Below, piece after piece: positions 45,073 to 54,352 of a stretch of DNA of 64,000 nt. The DNA lies in contig DASVQY010000075.1 of the NCBI GenBank assembly GCA_036388895.1, positions 1 through 64,000 of the forward strand. The letters are read 5' to 3'. Both the position numbers and the translations under genes were made by a program. Positions within the stretch are counted from its first letter, which is position 1, and every line of letters starts with the position of its first letter. The DNA comes from SXVE01 sp036388895. Lineage in GTDB: Bacteria; Acidobacteriota; Blastocatellia; Pyrinomonadales; Pyrinomonadaceae. Below the pieces are notes generated by a model. It was not told the origin of the DNA and ran no database searches. It saw only the letters and a program-made list of their open reading frames with translations.

Positions 45073-45996
45073 ATGTCTAGTTTACAGGGAAAGGTCTTAA
45101 ATGCGGCAATTAAGTTGCTTACCCGGCGACGGAGGTGGGGCAAAGATGAGCGAGCGACGGCTCGCCGCGCGCGTCGTCTGTTTGGCGCTCCGCCGATTTA
45201 TCAATGGCTTCGGACGCGCGGAGTTCGCCTGACGCAGGTTTATGAAGGAAGTGTGCGCGGCGAATGGGTTGCGCCGGAAAGTTTCGATACAGCGGTCATT
45301 TTATATTTGCACGGCGGCGGTTTTGTTTCCTGTTCGTCAGCCAAGTATCGCCCCGTGACGGCGGCGCTGGCGCGGTTCGCTCGCCGGCGCGTTTTCGTTC
45401 TGGATTATCGGCTTGCGCCGGAACACCGCTTTCCGGCTGCTCTTGACGATACGGTCGCGGGTTATAAGTGGCTTTTGGCGCAGGGCTTTCCGGCGAATCT
45501 TATTTCTCTGGCGGGCGATTCGGCGGGCGGCGGGCTGGTGTTAAGTCTGCTGCTGCGGGTGCGAGATGAGGGATTGCCGCTGCCGGCGTGCGTCGTCTGT
45601 TCTTCGCCCTGGACGGACCTCGCCGGAACGGGCGATTCATTGCGTTTGAACGACGGACGTTGCGCGGCGTTTCGCCCGGAAAATATCAGCGAATTCGCCG
45701 CCGCTTATCTCGCCGACGCAGACGCATTCGATCCTTATGCGTCGCCGGTATACGGTGACTTGAGAGGACTTCCGCCGCTTCTCCTGCAAATCGGCTCGAC
45801 CGAGCTGCTGCTCGACGATTCGCGCCGAGTGCACGAAAAGATTCAAGCCTCGGGCGGCGACAGCGCGCTGCAGATTTATGACGACGTGGCGCACGGTTGG
45901 CAAATGTTAGACGGGCTCGTTCCCGAAGCCGCCGATGCCCTTCGCCAAGCGGCTGATTTCATTCGCAAACACACGACAAACGAAATAAAGTCGTGA
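45073..45996 (+). CDS. Alpha/beta hydrolase, hormone-sensitive lipase family esterase
   Basis: A 307-residue esterase of the HSL family. HGGGF at 80-84 is the oxyanion motif, GDSAGGG with S150 is the nucleophile, E244 in GSTELL replaces or assists the acid residue and H274 (VAHGW) is the base. It hydrolyses acyl esters of short to medium chain. The base composition is clearly richer in G and C than neighbouring genes, and codons prefer G/C at third positions, which suggests transfer. No clear ribosome site; ATG 45073 gives the normal length. Confidence 0.9.
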   Translation: MSSLQGKVLNAAIKLLTRRRRWGKDERATARRARRLFGAPPIYQWLRTRGVRLTQVYEGSVRGEWVAPESFDTAVILYLHGGGFVSCSSAKYRPVTAALARFARRRVFVLDYRLAPEHRFPAALDDTVAGYKWLLAQGFPANLISLAGDSAGGGLVLSLLLRVRDEGLPLPACVVCSSPWTDLAGTGDSLRLNDGRCAAFRPENISEFAAAYLADADAFDPYASPVYGDLRGLPPLLLQIGSTELLLDDSRRVHEKIQASGGDSALQIYDDVAHGWQMLDGLVPEAADALRQAADFIRKHTTNEIKS

Positions 45997-46024
45997 TAAG
46001 AATTGCTTTTTGTACTTGAAATTC

Positions 46025-46077
46025 GAGGCTTGATATTTGCCTCGTTGAGTAGGTTCAACTGTCGGTTAACCCCGACA
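46025..46077. terminator. Two small hairpins between convergent genes
   Basis: GAGGC (46025-46029) / GCCTC (46039-46043) and TGTCGG (46060-46065) / CCGACA (46072-46077). They lie between the esterase and the FG-GAP gene, which converge. No T tract, so termination is only possible. Confidence 0.35.
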
Positions 46078-46142
46078 ATCGATAGATGTGGCAACATAAC
46101 ATCTGTTTTTTGCCGTCTCGGGAACGCCTTTTTTGAAATGTT

Positions 46143-48380
46143 TCAATAATTCGCATTGAACCAATCTTTAGCTTTTCGCCGGCACCTGTTAAATAAAAGC
46201 GTAACGTCAGCCGAACCATTATTCGCGCTGGCTACGTCGGGCTTGCCGTCTTTGTTTAAATCAGCAACTACAATAGCGCTGGGAAACATTCCGACACCGT
46301 AATTAACGTCGCCGCCGGTAAAAGCATCTCCGTTGCCGCGTAAAATCCAGATTCCGGCGTAGTCTTTATCCAAGGCTGTAATGTCTGGTGTTCCGTCTTG
46401 ATTTAAATCTGCAACTCCTAACGATACAACGTATCTTCCAACGGGAATCGTCTGTGCCGGTTCGTAATTGCCGCTTCCGCCGGCTCGCAAAATCGAGACG
46501 CTTGACGAGCCGATTTTACTGTTTGCCGTTAATAAATCTAAACGCCCGTCGGCATTAACATCAGCAGCCTTGATAAAGACAGGCAAATTTCCGACTGCTA
46601 AATTAAACGGAGCGGAAAAAGCTCCTTCGCCGTTACCGAGTAAAACGGAAACATTATTTGACGAATAATTAACGACGGCTAAATCAATTTTATTATCATT
46701 ATTCAGATCAACGGCTTCCAGCGCGACCGGATTTTGACCGACCGAAAAATTAACTGCTTGCTTAAAAGTGCCGTCGCCGTTTCCGAGCAGAACGGCAACA
46801 TTGTTCGAGAGACGATTAACGACGGCTAAATCGTTTTTTCCATCTCGATTAAAGTCCGCGCTTTTAATCGAATACGGCTCTCTGCCGAAACCGGTTAATT
46901 GCGTGCCCGGTACGAACTGCCCGTTTCCTGAATTTCTAAACAGGTATATGCGGTCGCGTTTATCGGCGACCGCTAGATCGGGCAAGTTGTCATTATTGAA
47001 ATCAACGGCTGTTAATGAAGTCGGATGTTCGCCGGCGCTAAAGTGTCTGCTCTCCGAAAAACCGCCTCGTCCGTCTCCGAGAAGCGGAAAAACGACTCCT
47101 CCTTCTTCGTGCAGTAACCTTTCCTGACCGTAAAATTCGTCGGCGGGTCTATGCTGTTCGATTATGTTTAAGGTGATTAAATCAACGTTGCCATCGGCAT
47201 TTAAATCAGCCGTTATCATATCTAACGGCTGCGATTCGACATCCAGTTTCGGCGGAGCGGGAAACTCGCCCGCGCGATTGTTAAGCAAAACCGAAAAACC
47301 GCGGGTTCGACGATTAACCGTCGTCAAATCCAGCCAGCCGTCGGAATTAAAATCGGCGGCGGCGATTGCATCTGCACCCGGACCGGAATCTGATTGCGTC
47401 ATCGTGTAATCGTCTTTTTTGTTTCTTGAAATAACGGCAAGATTGTCGGAAATATAACCGGCGACGGCGATCTCTGTTTTACCGTCATTATTAAAATCGC
47501 CGGTGGTTACCGCTCGCGGGCTTTCGCCTACCGAATTGACGGTTTCGCTTTGCAGCGATGCGGTGAAGCTTCCGAAAATTACCGTTAAATTGTTCGAATC
47601 TTGATTAGCGACGACAATATCCGCGGTGCCGTCGGAATTGATGTCTCCGGCGGCGAGATTTACGGGACGAGTACCGGTTTGAACTGTCCGCGACGATGAA
47701 AGACTTTTTCCGCCTTTGCCGTAAATAACGGTTACGGTATTTGAATCAGCGTTGGCGACCGCCAAATCAAGTCGCTTGTCGCGGTTAAAATCGGCGCTTA
47801 CCACCGACTGGGGATTTTGTCCGACCGCATAACTTCGGTTTACCGAAAGCGAACCGGCGCTCGAACCGTTTAGAATGACCAGACTGTTTGTGTTTGCAAG
47901 CGTCACGGCGACATCGTCAAACCCGTCACGGTTTAAATCCTGGATGCTGAGCGAAGAAACCGACCCGCTCAGATTAATAACTGATTGATCGGAAAAATTT
48001 CCCGTTCCGTTTCCGAGTAGTAAAGAAAGAGTCGAGTTTCCGCCGTTCGCTGTTATCAAATCCGGGTTGCCGTCGCCATTAAAATCGCCTGACCCGACAT
48101 CAACAGGCTGCAAGCCAACGGTAATGATTTGCGGCGAAGAGAACTTAGCCTGCTCCTCGCCAAAAAAAACCGCAATCGTAGATGAATAATGATCTGCAAT
48201 GACTACATCCGGTCTGCCGTCACGATTAAAATCGCCAACCGTATTCGCTTCGAGAAGTTCGCCGGTGCGAAAGCGGTGCGGAGCAAAAAACTCGCCGCCG
48301 TCGCAGCCTTTTTCAACTTGCGCCGCCGAAAACAGGGTAGAAATCAGAAGAATAAAGATAGAAGCGAAAGCTGGTTTCAT
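46143..48380 (-). CDS. Secreted FG-GAP/VCBS repeat protein
   Basis: A 745-residue exported protein with a signal peptide (1-20). It has about 13-14 FG-GAP/VCBS repeats with the calcium-loop consensus D-x-N/D-x-D-x-x-x-D (FNRDGRPDVVIADHYSSTIA, DFNGDGNPDLITANGG, DLNQDGTPDITALDK). This forms a beta-propeller of integrin-alpha type, calcium-bound, on the cell surface or secreted. No enzymatic domain. Such proteins are common in Acidobacteriota and Planctomycetes. Functional role unknown. The start at 48380 is the natural one for the signal peptide. Confidence 0.9.
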   Translation of the reverse strand: MKPAFASIFILLISTLFSAAQVEKGCDGGEFFAPHRFRTGELLEANTVGDFNRDGRPDVVIADHYSSTIAVFFGEEQAKFSSPQIITVGLQPVDVGSGDFNGDGNPDLITANGGNSTLSLLLGNGTGNFSDQSVINLSGSVSSLSIQDLNRDGFDDVAVTLANTNSLVILNGSSAGSLSVNRSYAVGQNPQSVVSADFNRDKRLDLAVANADSNTVTVIYGKGGKSLSSSRTVQTGTRPVNLAAGDINSDGTADIVVANQDSNNLTVIFGSFTASLQSETVNSVGESPRAVTTGDFNNDGKTEIAVAGYISDNLAVISRNKKDDYTMTQSDSGPGADAIAAADFNSDGWLDLTTVNRRTRGFSVLLNNRAGEFPAPPKLDVESQPLDMITADLNADGNVDLITLNIIEQHRPADEFYGQERLLHEEGGVVFPLLGDGRGGFSESRHFSAGEHPTSLTAVDFNNDNLPDLAVADKRDRIYLFRNSGNGQFVPGTQLTGFGREPYSIKSADFNRDGKNDLAVVNRLSNNVAVLLGNGDGTFKQAVNFSVGQNPVALEAVDLNNDNKIDLAVVNYSSNNVSVLLGNGEGAFSAPFNLAVGNLPVFIKAADVNADGRLDLLTANSKIGSSSVSILRAGGSGNYEPAQTIPVGRYVVSLGVADLNQDGTPDITALDKDYAGIWILRGNGDAFTGGDVNYGVGMFPSAIVVADLNKDGKPDVASANNGSADVTLLFNRCRRKAKDWFNANY

Positions 48381-49169
48381 CAGTATAAATCGAATATTTT
48401 TCGACAGTATTGGTAAACTCGTTAAACTCTGTTTTTTATGGCTGAGTAACCGTAAACTGCTAATCTTATGTTAATCCTATAGCCGGTATTATTTCCACCC
48501 GTTCAAAAACATAAAAATACGGGCGTTCTGTAATAAGAATTTTTGAGGTTTGTCCGGCTGAATGTAAGTTCGTTAATAAACTGTTGTTCGATGCGCACAA
48601 CCTTTCATTAGTGTGCATATAAATTATCGCTGAAAATTTTATTCTTAATTTTTTAACTGCTCATACTCTTCGTTGGGATAGGGAAGCGCTGCGGTCATAC
48701 CTTTTTATTTCGCTAAAACTATTATTAGCAGATTAATATTGATGCGTTAACAGCATAAAAGATGAGAATAAAGCCCGAAATAAAGTCATCAACGATTTTG
48801 CGACCGAAGGAATTAAAAAGCGGTAAGTTAGGACTAAAGTAAGGTAAAGCAGTTTGTGATTTGATATTGTGTTTTAGAAATTTTTAGTTTACGATTAACA
48901 AGGTTTAAGCGTAAGATTTTAGTGTTTTAGTTTGTAGTTTAAAGGCGTAAGTTCTTTTTGAGTTAGTTCAGTAATTAGAGCGCTTGATTTTGGTTCAAGA
49001 TGTCGAGGCTTAGAAGCCCGGAAGCAGCCCTGTCAATTATCTTTTTCCTGATTATTTCCGCGTTAACGTTGTATTTCCTCTTTAAGAAAATTTATAATCG
49101 AAAATATTTCTTGCTTTCATTTTCAGAGTTTTTTTGGAAAAACTGTAAAAATCGCTTGCTGAATCAATT
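48381..49169. other. Long gene-free region before the subtilase
   Basis: 789 bp with no gene I can support on either strand. It is A/T-rich. Within it a tRNA-like half lies at 48957-49004 (separate entry). It likely contains promoters for the FG-GAP gene (leftward) and the subtilase (rightward). Confidence 0.4.
48957..49004 (+). ncRNA. tRNA-Gln-like half (D arm and anticodon arm only)
   Basis: TA, then GTTC/GAGC as a 4-bp D stem (48966-48969 with 48978-48981), then a perfect 5-bp anticodon stem CTTGA/TCAAG (48983-48987 with 48995-48999) closing a 7-nt loop TTTTGGT with anticodon TTG. The variable loop ATGTC and GAGG are as in a real tRNA, but no T arm or matching acceptor strand follows. It is either a decayed tRNA-Gln or a chance structure. 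Confidence 0.35.
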
Positions 49170-50705
49170 ATGAAAGTTGTTGTGATTCTAAATTGTTTCG
49201 TGTTTCTAGTTCTGGCGACAAGTTTCGCTTTCGCCCAGAACCCCTCGAAATCATACTCCGACGGAGAATTGCTCGTAAAGTTCAAGAGCGAAGCCGCTTC
49301 GGAAAACGCTTCGCGCGCCAGCGAGCAGATCGGCGCCCGCGTTGTGGAAAAATTTAAAGATTTGAAATGGCAAAGAATTAAATTACCTGCCGGATTGTCG
49401 GTCGAGAAGGCTGCGGCACGCTACGAAAGTATGCCCGAGGTCGAGTCGGTTCAGCCGAATTACTATTATCATTTGCTTGCGACGCCGAATGATCCGCAGT
49501 TTTCCGTGATGTATAATCTGCAAAAAATTTCGGCTCCCGCAGCCTGGGATTTTACGGTTGGAAGCGCCAATACAGTAGTTGCGGTAATTGATTCTGGCAT
49601 AAAGTATGACCACGAAGATTTGGCGGCAAATATGTGGACGAATTCCGGCGAGATAAAAGGCAACGGCGTTGACGACGACGGAAACGGTTTCGTTGACGAT
49701 TATTACGGTTACGATTTTTTCTATAGCGATTCCGATCCGATGGACGAAAACGGACACGGAACGCACGTCGCCGGAACAATCGGCGCGGTCGGCAACAACG
49801 GCTTGGGCGTTGCGGGAATAAATTGGAACGTCCGAATGATGGCGATAAAAATTTACAGTCCAATCGGAACCGACACGACCTCGGCGATGTTAATCAACGC
49901 TTACAATTACGTCAGAATGATGAAAGAGCGCGGCGTGAATATTCGCGTGACGAATAATTCATACGGCGGCTGCAACGAGGCTTGCAGTTACGATCAAGCG
50001 ACGAGAGACGCGATTGACGCGCTCGGGAACGCCGGGATTTTGAACGTTTTCGCCGCCGGAAACGACGCGGCTGACAGCGACGTAAAGCCTTTTTTTCCGG
50101 CAGCTTACACGAGTCCGAGCATTTTATCGGTTGCCGCATCCAATTCGACGGACGAGCGCCCAAGTTTTTCTAATTACGGCAAAACGAGCATTGACATCGC
50201 CGCGCCCGGATCGGGCGTTTTAAGCACGCATACAAGCGCGCTCAAATATATTTCTTTGAGCGGCACTTCAATGGCGTCGCCGCACGCGGCAGGAACGGCG
50301 GCTCTGCTTTATTCGTACAATCCGAATCTGTCCGTACAATCCTTAAAAGCGACGATTATGAACACGGTTGACGTTCTTCCGCAGTGGAACAACATCGTAA
50401 AAACCGGCGGGCGTTTGAATGCCGCGAAAGCCCTGCAAAATCAAACTGTCTGCACTTACACGCTGGCAAATAATACAATTACGGTTCCGACGAAAGGCGG
50501 TATGTTTACGGTTAACGTTACAGCCGCGCCGAATTGTGATTTTTCCGTTAAGAGCAACGCAAAGTGGATTCAAATTCTAGGCGAAGATGTTTCGAGCGGC
50601 AACAGCACTTTGAATTTTCGCGTAAAAGTGAATCCGACGGTCACGCGAATCGGCACAATTACAATCGCCGGACAAACTTACACGGTTCGGCAATCGAGAA
50701 TTTAA
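49170..50705 (+). CDS. Subtilisin-like serine protease (S8) with C-terminal BACON-like domain
   Basis: A 511-residue exported protease. Signal peptide (1-22); an inhibitor-type propeptide at about 30-100 (GELLVKFKSEAASEN ... PEVESVQPNYYYH); catalytic domain about 120-420 with D141 (VIDSG), H196 (GHGTHVAG), N298 (AAGND) and S367 (GTSMASP), all intact. An ENxxDDDxNGFVDD insertion is a calcium site of this subfamily. The C-terminal about 75 residues (FTVNVTAAPNCDFSVKS) resemble BACON-type beta domains that bind carbohydrates. Secreted scavenging protease is the natural role. No clear ribosome site. Confidence 0.95.
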   Translation: MKVVVILNCFVFLVLATSFAFAQNPSKSYSDGELLVKFKSEAASENASRASEQIGARVVEKFKDLKWQRIKLPAGLSVEKAAARYESMPEVESVQPNYYYHLLATPNDPQFSVMYNLQKISAPAAWDFTVGSANTVVAVIDSGIKYDHEDLAANMWTNSGEIKGNGVDDDGNGFVDDYYGYDFFYSDSDPMDENGHGTHVAGTIGAVGNNGLGVAGINWNVRMMAIKIYSPIGTDTTSAMLINAYNYVRMMKERGVNIRVTNNSYGGCNEACSYDQATRDAIDALGNAGILNVFAAGNDAADSDVKPFFPAAYTSPSILSVAASNSTDERPSFSNYGKTSIDIAAPGSGVLSTHTSALKYISLSGTSMASPHAAGTAALLYSYNPNLSVQSLKATIMNTVDVLPQWNNIVKTGGRLNAAKALQNQTVCTYTLANNTITVPTKGGMFTVNVTAAPNCDFSVKSNAKWIQILGEDVSSGNSTLNFRVKVNPTVTRIGTITIAGQTYTVRQSRI

Positions 50706-50938
50706 TTTTCCGGAAATTTCGGATTTTACCAACTTTTTCTATTTTGTGTGCGTCTAACGGTTTGGTTAAAATCAAAAGCGCAATTCAAAAGTCGGGATTT
50801 TCGCATATCTTTATTAATGCTGATTTTCTTGCATTATCGGCAATTAAAGTAGTATATTGAAACATTCTCTTACTTTTGACATAATATTGTTCAAACCTTT
50901 TACCAGATTTAACTTTTAACAAATAAGGAAATATTTAG

Positions 50939-51910
50939 ATGAAGATTTTTTTGACCATCGGCGCCAAACTCGGCTTAATTTTTGTTCTTGCATTGTCTTT
51001 ATCCGTTTCGACTTTCGCTCAGCTTTCTTTACGCAATGCAATTGATGCGGACGGCGACAAAAAAGCCGATTACATGGTTTTTCGTCAAAGCAATAATGTT
51101 TGGTACACATTAAAAAGCGGCGGCGGCACTTTGTTTCAGCCGTTCGGCTTAGCCAATGAAGATTATATGACGCCGGGCGATTATGACGGAGACGGAAAAG
51201 GCGATATATCTGTCTGGCGCGATTCCAATGGTGGGTGGTACCGCTTAAATAGCTCGAATAATACTTTTACTGCAACCGGATTTGGAATATCCGGCGACGA
51301 GCCGGTAGCGAGAGATTACGACGGCGATGGCAAAACTGATATCGCCGTTGTGCGTCGTTCTAATGGCGGAATGATTTGGTATATTCGAACAAGTACAGAT
51401 AGCAATTTCTACGGTGTGCAATTCGGACTAGCCACTGATTTTACCGCTCCGGGGGATTATGACGGCGATGGTAAATTCGATGTTGCCGTTCAGCGTCCCG
51501 GCACTACGCCGACTTCGCAATCTACTTTTTATATTCAGAGAAGCAGAGATGGTTTATTAATAGTGCCGTGGGGATTTAGCAACGATTTAGTAGTTCCGGG
51601 CGATTACGACGGCGACGGCAAAACCGATATCGCTGTTGTGCGTGAAGGCACAGCTTCAAATTCATTTCTTGTCTGGTACATTCGAAAAAGCTCAGACGGT
51701 GATCTGCTCGCAAGAGTATTTGGTATAGCCAGCTCGGATTTAAATGCACAAAACGATTACGATGGCGACGGTAAGACAGATATCGCCGTTTGGCGCGACA
51801 CGAACGGAACTTTTTACGTTGCACGCAGTTCCGACAACTTTAACGCTATGTCAGTTGTTCAATGGGGAACGGCGAACGACTTTCCGGTCGCCAGCTACGA
51901 CACACACTAA
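50939..51910 (+). CDS. Secreted FG-GAP repeat protein
   Basis: A 323-residue exported protein. Signal peptide (about 1-27), then about six repeats with DYDGDGKxDI (51179, 51317, 51464, 51599 and 51755 or nearby), each followed by AVxR and a WYIRxSxD strand. These form one beta-propeller with calcium loops. A short, single-propeller relative of the 46143 gene. A strong terminator follows. Confidence 0.9.
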   Translation: MKIFLTIGAKLGLIFVLALSLSVSTFAQLSLRNAIDADGDKKADYMVFRQSNNVWYTLKSGGGTLFQPFGLANEDYMTPGDYDGDGKGDISVWRDSNGGWYRLNSSNNTFTATGFGISGDEPVARDYDGDGKTDIAVVRRSNGGMIWYIRTSTDSNFYGVQFGLATDFTAPGDYDGDGKFDVAVQRPGTTPTSQSTFYIQRSRDGLLIVPWGFSNDLVVPGDYDGDGKTDIAVVREGTASNSFLVWYIRKSSDGDLLARVFGIASSDLNAQNDYDGDGKTDIAVWRDTNGTFYVARSSDNFNAMSVVQWGTANDFPVASYDTH

Positions 51911-51930
51911 TTTTTGTTAAAAGTTAAGAT

Positions 51931-51973
51931 AAAAAGGTTGAAGGCTTTTGAGAAAGTTCTTCAACCTTTTTGT
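51931..51973 (+). terminator. Intrinsic terminator
   Basis: AAAAAGGTTGAAG (51931-51943) and CTTCAACCTTTTT (51959-51971), 13-bp perfect stem with a 15-nt loop and a T-rich end. It separates the FG-GAP gene from rfaE1. Confidence 0.85.
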
Positions 51974-52008
51974 TTATATAAAATTCTTGTAAAATTTTCA
52001 TTAACTTG

Positions 52009-53031
52009 ATGACGAATTTTCCTGAAATAATTCGAAATGAAATCCCTGAGAAAAAAATTGTGATTGTCGGCGATTTGGTCGCCGATCAATTTTTGCGCGG
52101 CACTATCGCCCGCGTTTCGCGCGAAGCTCCGGTTTTTATTCTGCGTCACGATGAAACCGAAACATCGGCTGGCGGCGCGGCAAACGCCGCCGTCAATGTC
52201 GCTTCTCTCGGCGGAAACGCCGTGCTCATCGGACTTGTCGGCGCGGATAAAAACGGCAGAGTCCTGCTCGAAAAACTTCGTTCTTCGAATGTTAATTGCG
52301 ATTTTGTAGTCGAAAGCGCGAAAATTCAAACGACAACCAAAGTTCGAGTTTTAGCCGGTCAGCATTACGCGCCGCGCCAGCAAGTTATTCGCATTGATTA
52401 CGAAAATCAGATTTCGCCCGACGAGGATTTACGCCGTAAATTGCGCGAAAACCTGTCGCAGGCGGCGCGAAATGCCGACGCTATCATAATTTCCGATTAC
52501 GATTACGGCGTAGCCGACGAGCAGGTTTTTGAACAAGCCCGCCGGATTTCAGCCGAGAAAGGAATTCCGCTTTTAATTGATTCGCGGTTTCGCCTGAAGA
52601 ATTTTCCCAGCGCGACAACGGCGACGCCGAATCAGGATGAAGTCGAACAAATCCTCGGTGTAAAATTTACAGCCGAAGACTGCGCTGATTTGCGCGAAAA
52701 ACTCGGTTACCAGGCGCTTCTCGTAACGCGCGGCAACAAAGGAATGCTGCTCGTCGAAAAAGATCGCGCTCCTTTGATTATCGAAGCCGTCGGCGCGACG
52801 GAACCGGTTGACGTAACCGGCGCGGGCGACACTGTTATTGCGGTTTATGCTCTCGGTTTAGCCTGTGGGCTGAGCTTCGCCGAAAGCGCGCGGTTAGCGA
52901 ATCATGCCGGCGGAATCGTGGTAATGAAAAAAGGGACAGCTTCGGTTACGGCAGAAGAATTAATCGTTTCTGTCGAAAAACAAAACGAGTTGTCAGCCGG
53001 CGAAATGCCTGCGTTTTCGTTAAATAAATAA
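52009..53031 (+). CDS. rfaE1: D-glycero-beta-D-manno-heptose-7-phosphate kinase
   Basis: A 340-residue PfkB-family sugar kinase. KKIVIVGDLVADQFLRG at the start, TSAGGAANAAVNVASLGG in the sugar-binding part and DVTGAGDTV with the catalytic aspartate near 270 are typical of the kinase half of HldE. It makes heptose 1,7-bisphosphate for ADP-heptose synthesis, needed for the LPS core. It is separate from the adenylyltransferase, which follows after 55 bp, as in many non-enterobacterial genomes. A TTG at 52006 precedes the ATG; the ATG is preferred. Confidence 0.9.
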   Translation: MTNFPEIIRNEIPEKKIVIVGDLVADQFLRGTIARVSREAPVFILRHDETETSAGGAANAAVNVASLGGNAVLIGLVGADKNGRVLLEKLRSSNVNCDFVVESAKIQTTTKVRVLAGQHYAPRQQVIRIDYENQISPDEDLRRKLRENLSQAARNADAIIISDYDYGVADEQVFEQARRISAEKGIPLLIDSRFRLKNFPSATTATPNQDEVEQILGVKFTAEDCADLREKLGYQALLVTRGNKGMLLVEKDRAPLIIEAVGATEPVDVTGAGDTVIAVYALGLACGLSFAESARLANHAGGIVVMKKGTASVTAEELIVSVEKQNELSAGEMPAFSLNK

Positions 53032-53086
53032 TAAAGCCGCGTCAATTCATTCTATTCTCGAATTAGCTTTTCGTTTCACGAATTTT

Positions 53087-53575
53087 ATGCATCATCCATT
53101 CGCCCAAATTTTAGATCGTTCGCTCCTCATCGAAAGAGTTGCCAAAATGCGCCGCGAAAATATCAAAATCGTTCTGGCAAACGGATGTTTTGACCTTTTT
53201 CACGTCGGACATACTCGCTATTTAGCCGGCGCGAAAATGTTGGGCGACGTTTTGATCGTCGGAATAAATTCAGACGATCAGGTTAGAAAATTGAAAGGAG
53301 AAAGCCGTCCTTTTATGCCGGAAAAGGAACGCGCCGAGATTATTTCCGCATTAAGATTCGTTGATTTCGTAACCATTTTCGATGAACCGACGGTAGCAGA
53401 ACTGATTCGAGCGATACGTCCAGATTTCCACGCGAAAGGCACCGATTACACGCCAGAAACAGTTCCCGAACGAGAAATCGTACGCGAATACGGAGGAAAA
53501 ACCGCAATCGTCGGCGATCCGAAAGACCATTCTTCAACTGCGCTGATTGAAAAGTTTACAGGTAGTTTCAGATAG
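53087..53575 (+). CDS. rfaE2: D-glycero-beta-D-manno-heptose 1-phosphate adenylyltransferase
   Basis: A 162-residue nucleotidyltransferase. NGCFDLFHVGHTRYL with HxGH at 39-42 is the ATP site, and FHAKGTDYTPETVPE and GGKTAIVGDPKDHSSTALIEK are characteristic of the RfaE2 subfamily. It forms ADP-heptose from heptose 1-phosphate. Its last codons and stop lie in a 10-bp tandem repeat (53561-53610), so the C-terminus may be recently altered. Confidence 0.95.
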   Translation: MHHPFAQILDRSLLIERVAKMRRENIKIVLANGCFDLFHVGHTRYLAGAKMLGDVLIVGINSDDQVRKLKGESRPFMPEKERAEIISALRFVDFVTIFDEPTVAELIRAIRPDFHAKGTDYTPETVPEREIVREYGGKTAIVGDPKDHSSTALIEKFTGSFR

Positions 53576-53702
53576 TTACAGGTAGTTACAGGAAGTTACA
53601 GATAGTTGAAAGAATGTACCAGATATTTGCGAACAGTTATAAACATCATATTTTAAGACTCTTTAAAGCTTTCTGGAACTATCTGAAACTTACTGTAAAC
53701 TT
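53552..53702. repeat. Long inverted repeat with 10-bp tandem units at the end of rfaE2
   Basis: Five exact 10-bp-period units of GRTAGTTACA type fill 53561-53610. The left arm 53552-53581 (AAGTTTACAG..TTTCAGATAGTT.CAG) matches the reverse complement of 53673-53702 at 27 of 30 positions. The spacer is about 90 bp. The repeat starts inside the rfaE2 coding sequence and provides its stop. Confidence 0.8.
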
Positions 53703-53710
53703 TAAAGATT

Positions 53711-54289
53711 ATGTATAAATCCCGCACAAAAAACGATTTAATCATCGAAGTTTGGGAAGCGTTGGATTGCGAATCAATCGGCGCGAAGGAAATTATCGCA
53801 ATTGAAGAAGCGGTTCGCGAGCGGTTCGGAGCGAGCGCAGTTGATACGCCGATGATTATCGCGCGGCTTTTGGCTGATGAGGGCGCGGAACTGCGTCACG
53901 CGGAGATTTTGGAACTCGACGTTCAAAGACGACTCGAATCGCCGTATGCCGCGATGTTTCGAAACATCTTAAAGTTTTCTGACTTTAAACAGGCGACTGT
54001 TTCGATTCGCAATCTGGAGAATTTGCGGCAGAAATTTCTGCGGGAAAACGACAAAGATGGCTTGCGTCTCGTGCGCGAAACGGCTCTGAAAGGCAAAAAT
54101 CGAGCTTCTATGATCGGCAAAAATCCGAAGGTTGACGAAATAAAACGCGCTGAGAAAACCGAGATTGCCGAGTGGTTCACAATCTGGCTGCAAAGCCCGG
54201 AAGTTTTTGAAAATTGGATTGTGCTGCGACAAAATTCAAAAGATTTTAAAGAAAAATTCGGAGAGAAAATTTCCGACAGTCAAGAATAA
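53711..54289 (+). CDS. Hypothetical protein upstream of rsmE
   Basis: A 192-residue soluble protein, mostly helical by composition (AIEEAVRERFGASAVDTPM, LENLRQKFLRENDKDGLRLV). No signal or membrane helix, and no family recognised. It starts 9 bp after the inverted repeat and lies 63 bp before rsmE, so it may be expressed with it. Its GC content is like that of its neighbours. Confidence 0.75.
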   Translation: MYKSRTKNDLIIEVWEALDCESIGAKEIIAIEEAVRERFGASAVDTPMIIARLLADEGAELRHAEILELDVQRRLESPYAAMFRNILKFSDFKQATVSIRNLENLRQKFLRENDKDGLRLVRETALKGKNRASMIGKNPKVDEIKRAEKTEIAEWFTIWLQSPEVFENWIVLRQNSKDFKEKFGEKISDSQE

Positions 54290-54352
54290 AGAAAATATCC
54301 TGCTCACGAATCGAAAAATTGTTCTGCCGCACAGAAAACAGCAGAGAATAAT

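Noticed and set aside
49000..49040. CCGGAAGCAGCCC resembling the SRP RNA core
   Set aside because: The GGAAG tetraloop region is not closed by the usual symmetric stem, and no long helix surrounds it.
53561..53610. CRISPR-like array
   Set aside because: Units are 10 bp without spacers; no cas gene is present.
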